Positions 6,031-9,923 of a stretch of 9,923 bases of DNA are shown here, piece after piece. Location: contig JAHKLF010000035.1 in assembly GCA_029856615.1 (NCBI GenBank), positions 1 through 9,923 of the forward strand, in the 5' to 3' direction. A program made the position numbers and the translations under genes. The notes under the pieces are model-generated. The model worked only from the letters and a program-made list of their open reading frames with translations, had not been told where the DNA came from and ran no database searches. Source of the DNA: Candidatus Njordarchaeota archaeon. GTDB taxonomy: Archaea > Asgardarchaeota > Njordarchaeia > Njordarchaeales > Njordarchaeaceae. Positions within the stretch are counted from its first letter, which is position 1. Every line of letters starts with the position of its first letter.

Positions 6031-7062
6031 ATGAGCGTAGAAATAGATTTATCTTTCCTAGCAAGCTTGGCTCCAGTTATTCCCTCAGCCATTAAGGAGC
6101 TAATAAGTGCAATCTTAGTTTTCTTTATACTATTAACGTTTATCCCGGCGTTTATAGCTTACATGATCTTTAAAATTGTCGGATTATCTGGATTTAGAAG
6201 ATTATTCAGCTATGAAAGAAGAAAATCAATTATGCACCAAATGCATCCATTACCAAAAATAGTATTCGTCTTATTCATTAGCATTGGCGCGGCCATGGCT
6301 GAGGAGCTTTACACATTATTATTGCTCATCTTTCTAACAATCATAATGTGGGTTTATAGCAATCCGAGCGAGGATAAAACGAGGCTTCTTTTAATAGTTA
6401 TTCTAACTCAATGGCTCCTTGTTGCATGGGGACAAAGCTTTCTCAACCCGGGATTCACTCGAGGAGCTGGGCTAACAGCAATATATGTTTTTCCCGCGCC
6501 GTTGAGGTACGCATTTAACTTAAACTTTATCACACTAGAAGGATTCTATTATGGGTTAAGACAAGGGCTAAGATTAGTTGCAACCCTAAGCGCAGCTATC
6601 TGGCTAATCACAACAACACATCCAAGTGAGATAATTTATGGTCTTCGATCGTTTAAATTCCCAATGGAGATAAACTTCATGATCGCAGTAACTTTCAGAA
6701 GTATACCAACAATTCTAGAAAAGAGCACCTTAGTCCTAGCGGCAGAGAGAGCACGAGGACTTAGATTAACGCCCGAACCCACGAAAAACGTACTTAGGAT
6801 GTTGTGGGAGGCATTAAGAGTCGTATGGGTAGTGATGTTAGCTTTTATCCCCGTAATTATTGAGTCAGTTAGATCAGGAAGGCAACTGGCTCTGGCTGCG
6901 ACGACAAAAGCTTTTAGGGCTTATAGAGATCGAACTTATTATCGGAAAATACCATTCAAAAAGTTGGATGTAATATACTTGATCGTCTTTGGATTAGCGC
7001 TGATATTGATATCCACATTGCCCTTCATAGCGTACTATCTATCACTACCAATAAGAATATGA
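6031..7062 (+). CDS. ECF transporter transmembrane coupling protein (EcfT/CbiQ family)
   Basis: This is the integral membrane T component that links the ATPases to the substrate-binding S component. An N-terminal extension with one helix (about 22-50) precedes the family's conserved part. Further helices lie near 75-90, 93-110, 117-134, 178-196, 262-280 and 313-335. The first coupling motif is canonical: E239-R-A-R-G243. The second, which normally reads A-R-G-F/Y, reads K293-A-F295 followed by RAYRDRTYYRK, so Arg-Gly is replaced by Lys-Ala while the surrounding sequence stays family-like. These two coupling helices insert into grooves of the ATPases. At 343 residues it is longer than the common 250-270, owing to the N-terminal helix. 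It follows the zinc-ribbon gene without a gap and is the last gene of the operon before a T-rich terminator. Confidence 0.88.
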   Translation: MSVEIDLSFLASLAPVIPSAIKELISAILVFFILLTFIPAFIAYMIFKIVGLSGFRRLFSYERRKSIMHQMHPLPKIVFVLFISIGAAMAEELYTLLLLIFLTIIMWVYSNPSEDKTRLLLIVILTQWLLVAWGQSFLNPGFTRGAGLTAIYVFPAPLRYAFNLNFITLEGFYYGLRQGLRLVATLSAAIWLITTTHPSEIIYGLRSFKFPMEINFMIAVTFRSIPTILEKSTLVLAAERARGLRLTPEPTKNVLRMLWEALRVVWVVMLAFIPVIIESVRSGRQLALAATTKAFRAYRDRTYYRKIPFKKLDVIYLIVFGLALILISTLPFIAYYLSLPIRI

Positions 7063-7064
7063 AA

Positions 7065-7120
7065 ACTTTTTTCTTCACAATTTTTCCATGGACTCAAAAA
7101 TTTCACTTTTGCTTTTTTTG
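7065..7120 (+). terminator. T-tract terminator after the ECF operon
   Basis: Three T runs follow the TGA stop: T6 at 7067-7072, T5 at 7081-7085 and T7 at 7113-7119, with TTTT at 7107-7110. No strong hairpin is needed or visible, as is usual for archaeal termination. It separates the A-membrane-T operon from the S-component gene. Confidence 0.6.
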
Positions 7121-7237
7121 ATATGAAATAACACTAACATATTCTATAATATTAAATATATTGAAAACTTGTGAAAAAGCACAAACGTAGTCAGTGATTA
7201 GACAGTGTAGAATTCTCTATTCTGATTTTTAGAAAAA

Positions 7238-7269
7238 TTATTAAAGGTGATTTTGAAGTAAGATAAAAT
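7238..7269 (+). promoter_or_regulatory. Candidate promoter of the S-component gene
   Basis: Two TATA-like elements lie in the 221-bp gap: TTATTAAA (7238-7245), which would start RNA near 7270, and GATAAAAT (7262-7269), which would start it at about 7292, exactly at ATG 7293. The S component thus probably has its own transcript, and that transcript may be leaderless. No thiamine-pyrophosphate riboswitch motif is visible in the gap. Confidence 0.4.
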
Positions 7270-7283
7270 AGACGGATATTTGG

Positions 7284-8567
7284 GTGCGTTATATGAACAA
7301 AAAAACACTAGCACCAATTATTCTGATTCTACCCCTAATCTTATATGCAGCGATTGTAGCTATCCAAACAAGCCAACTGTATGCCCAAGCGGAACAACCT
7401 CCAGAGGTCGTAATTACGGCGCCGGTTGGTAACCCCATTCGTCCTCAGAGAGACGGAGTCGTCATCGTAGGAAGATCACAAGTGCCAGTTAGAATAAGCA
7501 TTATTCTTTCTGAAACAGCAACTAAGAACTGGACTAATATCGAAGTTCTAGCGGATGGCGTTGGATCAAGTGAGGAGGGAATAGTGTTCGAACCCGTTAC
7601 ATCTAGGAGGCCTACTGGTCAGCTGATAGGTCCAGGAGGAAAAGTTTTAATTACGATTAACGGTGAATGGACTGGTACGGAAGCATATTTTAAGTTGCCT
7701 TATTTGGCACCAGGACAGAGATGGGACCTATACTACTATATTGCACCACCGGATTTGATACCAAAGGAGCCAATTTATGTTACATTTATTATCAAGGTTA
7801 AGTTTGGAGAAGAGTATGGATGGCAGGAAATTCCAAAGACAATAAAGCTGATAAGACCACCTATTCTGAGATTATATATCGTTATAGCGCTTGCAACAGC
7901 TGTATTTGTTGGTTTAGTTGTACTTGGAAGAATTGGTTTCTTTGAGATGTATTCCACATTGGATCTCGTAAGTATGGCCATGATAGGAGCGGCTATGGTG
8001 GTATGGGTACAAATCATCGGGCGGCAATTCGTCTTTCCAATAACAGATCGCATTCCATTTGCATATAATTTCGCAGTAGCAGATGTACCCTATGTTCTCT
8101 TATTAATTACATCAATTGCTCTCGTTAGAAAGCCAGGTGCCGCATCCCTCACTTTATTCGTTTACAACATCGTATCTGAAATTGGCTGGTACGGCATAAA
8201 CCCACTATGGTGGGCATATCCATTCGCTCAAGGGCTTCCGGTTGATCTTTACATTTTCATTAGAGGACGTGCTATCTTCACTAATAAGGCTATATTATTC
8301 AAGAGAACAATAAGTGAAGAAGAATTTGAAGCCGCTTGGGAGATACCGGGTCTTAGATTCATTGACGGATTCATAGTAGGTTTCTTAAGAGGATTCTTTA
8401 TGCAAGTTTCACTATACACAGTATTCTTCCCGAACCTCTTCAGGTTAGAATACTTATGGGAATACATTTTCTGGTGGATCGTGATTCCGTGGTCTATCGG
8501 AAACGCCATTGGAGGCGCAATATCGGTTCCTATAGCAGAGAGAATAAGGGAAGCAGCTCAATATTAG
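7284..8567 (+). CDS. ECF S component (YkoE-like) fused to an extracellular beta domain
   Basis: A signal peptide (hydrophobic 8-27, possible cleavage after AQA near 36) precedes a beta-rich extracellular region (about 37-190). A helix at 196-216 leads into a membrane domain (about 225-420). This has segments near 226-247, 262-282, 285-300, 308-327, 357-382 and 388-412. The run VRKPGAASLTLFVYNIVSE and the following WW..PFAQGLPVDLYIF segment resemble the YkoE family of ECF substrate-binding proteins, predicted in bacteria to take up thiamine or hydroxymethylpyrimidine. Known S components are about 200 residues with no large ectodomain, so this architecture is unusual. The neighbouring ATPase-EcfT operon is the likely energising partner. 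GTG 7284 gives MRYMNKK. ATG 7293 fits a leaderless promoter or GGGTG at 7282-7286, so the true start may be 7293. The fusion reading rests on weak similarity. Confidence 0.75.
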   Translation: MRYMNKKTLAPIILILPLILYAAIVAIQTSQLYAQAEQPPEVVITAPVGNPIRPQRDGVVIVGRSQVPVRISIILSETATKNWTNIEVLADGVGSSEEGIVFEPVTSRRPTGQLIGPGGKVLITINGEWTGTEAYFKLPYLAPGQRWDLYYYIAPPDLIPKEPIYVTFIIKVKFGEEYGWQEIPKTIKLIRPPILRLYIVIALATAVFVGLVVLGRIGFFEMYSTLDLVSMAMIGAAMVVWVQIIGRQFVFPITDRIPFAYNFAVADVPYVLLLITSIALVRKPGAASLTLFVYNIVSEIGWYGINPLWWAYPFAQGLPVDLYIFIRGRAIFTNKAILFKRTISEEEFEAAWEIPGLRFIDGFIVGFLRGFFMQVSLYTVFFPNLFRLEYLWEYIFWWIVIPWSIGNAIGGAISVPIAERIREAAQY

Positions 8568-8568
8568 C

Positions 8569-8606
8569 GTTTTAAATATTTTAAACTTTTGGTCTTTTCC
8601 ATATTT
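8569..8606 (+). terminator. T-rich end of the S-component transcript
   Basis: The 39-bp gap to the convergent small gene begins with a near-palindrome of AT bases (8569-8586). It continues into TTTT, TTTT and TTTTT runs (8587-8608) that read as a plus-strand terminator. On the minus strand the same region has only short T runs, so it serves the opposite gene poorly. Confidence 0.45.
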
Positions 8607-8912
8607 TTATTCTTCTTTCATCCTATTTGTTAATTCTATAAGTGTCCCAGAAGCCTGCATAATATTTCCGACAAACTCCAAAGCTTCGGACATTTCTGCG
8701 CTTCTTGCTTCGATTATTCGCATTGCAGCTCCTAATGCTTGTAGCAGATTACCCATCATTGAAATCATACTGGTTAAGGAGGATAGATCATCTAATTTTG
8801 GATTTAGTTTGCTTATGTCATCTTCGATAAGAAAGGTAAAGAGATCTCCGAGGAGTTGAAACAAATCTCCAAGTAGGGTAATAATATTAGGTAAGCGCAC
8901 CATAGGCCTCAC
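8607..8912 (-). CDS. Small all-helical protein with three glycine-heptad motifs
   Basis: I do not recognise this protein. It is 101 residues from GTG 8912, or 98 from ATG 8903, with no Cys or Trp, rich in Leu, Met, Ile and Ala, and predicted to be nearly all helix. The motif hydrophobic-G-[DN]-[LI]-x-Q-x-x-G recurs at 14-22 (LGDLFQLLG), 53-61 (MGNLLQALG) and 81-89 (VGNIMQASG). The Gly pairs 15/22, 54/61 and 82/89 are each seven residues apart, and the last two pairs share one heptad register. The first motif is nearly doubled (GDLFQLLGDLF). This points to tightly packed helices, an oligomeric bundle, or a membrane-surface helix. A minus-strand TATA-like element (8941-8932) sits about 27 bp before the GTG, which supports expression from a leaderless mRNA. 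It is convergent with the S-component gene; no functional link is shown. Confidence 0.65.
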   Translation of the reverse strand: MRPMVRLPNIITLLGDLFQLLGDLFTFLIEDDISKLNPKLDDLSSLTSMISMMGNLLQALGAAMRIIEARSAEMSEALEFVGNIMQASGTLIELTNRMKEE

Positions 8913-8931
8913 GCTATGTACTTTTTCTACA

Positions 8932-8941
8932 TTTTATTTAT
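8932..8941 (-). promoter_or_regulatory. TATA element of the small helical protein gene
   Basis: On the minus strand this reads ATAAATAAAA. Its centre is about 26-27 bp from 8910-8912, where the GTG start lies, which suggests a leaderless transcript. If ATG 8903 is used instead, the leader would be about nine bases including GTGAGG. Confidence 0.45.
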
Positions 8942-8946
8942 CTTTG

Positions 8947-8964
8947 ACACGTTGTGTATAAAAG
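8947..8964 (+). promoter_or_regulatory. Strong TATA box with adjacent inverted repeat
   Basis: TATAAAAG (8957-8964) is the best TATA match in this gap and would start plus-strand RNA near 8987. That is some 215 bases before the next gene, so it drives either a long leader or an unrecognised RNA. ACAC-GTT-GTGT (8947-8957), a small inverted repeat, overlaps the position where TFB or a repressor would bind. Confidence 0.4.
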
Positions 8965-9054
8965 TTAACTATTAATAATAGAGGATTAGCAAGGTCTTAG
9001 AGTTATTGAATTTCAAATTAGCACTAAAGACTGGACTCGTTGTACAAGTTATTA

Positions 9055-9069
9055 ACACCCAAAGGGTGT
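9055..9069 (+). repeat. Perfect 6-bp hairpin in the leader region
   Basis: ACACCC, AAA, GGGTGT forms a GC-rich stem with a three-base loop. It lies in the stretch between the strong TATA box and the surface protein gene. No T run follows, so it is not a standard terminator. It may be a leader structure or a protein site. Confidence 0.5.
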
Positions 9070-9121
9070 AAGAATGGTACTAATCAGCAAGAGTTTAAGT
9101 TCTTTTAGGTAGAAGTACGAA

Positions 9122-9175
9122 CAAATTTAAAAAAGCCAAATGAATATTCTTATTGAAGCATTACCTCCAATAAGA
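9122..9175 (+). promoter_or_regulatory. Proximal promoter and 8-bp inverted repeat before the surface protein gene
   Basis: AATTTAAAAAA (about 9123-9133) is a TATA-like element that would start RNA near 9155. Just after it, TCTTATTG (9148-9155) and CAATAAGA (9168-9175) form a perfect 8-bp inverted repeat around a 12-nt spacer, covering the predicted start site. A dimeric regulator bound there could block initiation; as RNA it could form a stem only if transcription starts upstream. The spacer and right arm contain ACCTCC, the complement of a ribosome site. Confidence 0.4.
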
Positions 9176-9203
9176 TTCTTTATTAGCCCATAAGATTTGA
9201 GTG

Positions 9204-9923
9204 ATGAAAATGGGGTTTAATAGAAGATTTTTAGTATTAGCAATTATTCTAATCCTAGCAGCTTCATCATTTTCCAACATATTGAAGTTCACAAATGCGC
9301 CAGCGAGTAGCATAGAGTGGAAAAAATCAGAAATTAAGAAATATCCTATTCTATATTTGGACGCTTCTACAGATACTGAGAACAAGCCGATAGAGATCAA
9401 TGCTATAAGTTTTTTCGATTTCTCTCTGAAAGGGATCAGTGTTCGAATCGAAGAATTAACCATCACGGAAGATACCTACATGCCTAATACTGAAGGGAAT
9501 GTCTCTTTCACCGTAGTAAATAAGGGCGATTCGGCTCTTAATTTGTCTATGATCATATTTACGCCGTATTTTGTGACAATAAAAGATAATGTAATTTATT
9601 ATGAGAGAGAAGAGGGCACAGGTACATATACCTGGAGCTTTGGCGTACCGATTGAACTAGGAGAATTAGCGGGAGGGAAAAATATTAACATTACTTTTAC
9701 TTTAGTTGGCATTGTTGGTAAGGATGCAGAGGGTAGTCTAGTTATAAATATATTAAACGTTGACGAGAATGAAGTAGTTGACAGTGAAAGCGTAACATTG
9801 CATGCTAGGCCCGCATTTTCATTTACAGCGAATTTTGAGCCTTTCCTTCTGAATATTTCAAAGACAAACAAGTCAAATCTAACAATCTATATACAAAATG
9901 ACGCACCGTATGACATTTATAAC
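9204..9923 (+). CDS. Secreted surface protein with beta-sandwich repeats, 3' end outside the window
   Basis: An open frame runs from here to the window end without a stop (240 codons visible). A signal peptide is clear: basic NRR, then a hydrophobic core FLVLAIILILAASSF (about residues 8-22). The rest looks like extracellular beta-sandwich sequence of the kind seen in archaeal envelope proteins. Segments near residues 94-125 (EGNVSFTVVNKG) and from about 210 onward (SFTANFEPFLLNISK) look like the beginnings of successive domains. Five N-x-S/T sequons are visible, fitting an N-glycosylated surface protein. ATG 9204 is listed; ATG 9210, preceded by GAGTGAT, and GTG 9201 are alternatives. No enzymatic motif is seen. 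Its role could be as an S-layer-associated or adhesin-like protein, or as an exported partner of the neighbouring importer; none of these is shown. Confidence 0.75.
   Translation, partial: MKMGFNRRFLVLAIILILAASSFSNILKFTNAPASSIEWKKSEIKKYPILYLDASTDTENKPIEINAISFFDFSLKGISVRIEELTITEDTYMPNTEGNVSFTVVNKGDSALNLSMIIFTPYFVTIKDNVIYYEREEGTGTYTWSFGVPIELGELAGGKNINITFTLVGIVGKDAEGSLVINILNVDENEVVDSESVTLHARPAFSFTANFEPFLLNISKTNKSNLTIYIQNDAPYDIYN

Noticed and set aside
7169..7184. TTGTG / CACAA inverted repeat
   Set aside because: A five-base stem in AT-rich sequence, not placed at a promoter element or followed by a T run; likely chance.
7063..7283. Thiamine-pyrophosphate riboswitch before the S-component gene
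   Set aside because: None of the conserved TPP-aptamer sequence elements is visible, and the promoter candidates leave almost no leader.
9074..9112. Twelve-codon open frame with ATG after the 6-bp hairpin
   Set aside because: Too short, no ribosome site, and no similarity to a leader peptide that would explain the downstream gene.
9161..9466. Minus-strand open frame of 101 codons
   Set aside because: It is antisense to the signal peptide and first domain of the surface protein, whose frame stays open to the window end and codes for a clear signal peptide.

Overview
This window looks archaeal, most likely from a thermophilic member of the Thermoproteota/TACK group. The evidence is a C/D box sRNA gene, TATA-type promoters (several placed for leaderless or short-leader transcripts), T-tract terminators without hairpins, arginine coded mostly by AGA/AGG, isoleucine often by ATA, GTG and TTG starts, and strong GGAGG/GGTG ribosome sites inside the main operon. 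The genus cannot be fixed from the sequence. The window is AT-rich and shows no mobile element, CRISPR array, tRNA or rRNA.

Bases 1-302 hold no convincing protein gene. They carry a well-formed C/D box sRNA gene on the plus strand (about 174-236, boxes C, D', C' and D all present). At the window edge there is a second, less certain C/D-like RNA on the minus strand (about 9-62). One guide of the plus-strand sRNA contains the complement of the conserved 16S rRNA segment GCAACGAGC. The other resembles the complement of an archaeal tRNA T-arm.

Bases 303-3466 hold two convergent genes for membrane-anchored enzymes of the alkaline phosphatase / type I phosphodiesterase superfamily, both acting outside the membrane. 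The plus-strand one resembles GPI-ethanolamine-phosphate transferases. The minus-strand one is a secreted enzyme with a C-terminal beta domain and membrane anchor. Their stop codons overlap by four bases, and the Lys-rich tail codons of each form the T-tract terminator of the other.

Bases 3576-8567 hold an energy-coupling-factor (ECF) vitamin-type importer. A compact operon encodes a fused double ATPase (YkoD-like), a small four-helix membrane protein with a cytoplasmic zinc ribbon that I do not recognise as a standard ECF subunit, and an EcfT/CbiQ-type transmembrane coupling protein. After a terminator and a new promoter comes a 427-residue protein that looks like a YkoE-type substrate-binding (S) component fused to a signal peptide and a roughly 150-residue extracellular beta domain. 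By analogy with bacterial YkoEDC the cargo may be thiamine or its pyrimidine precursor, but nothing here proves it. The ectodomain and the zinc-ribbon protein are the parts most likely to be new.

Bases 8607-9923 hold a small minus-strand gene for a 98-101 residue all-helical protein with a thrice-repeated glycine-heptad motif. A 290-bp regulatory region with a strong TATA box and inverted repeats follows, and then the 5' end of a secreted, sequon-rich surface protein that runs off the window.
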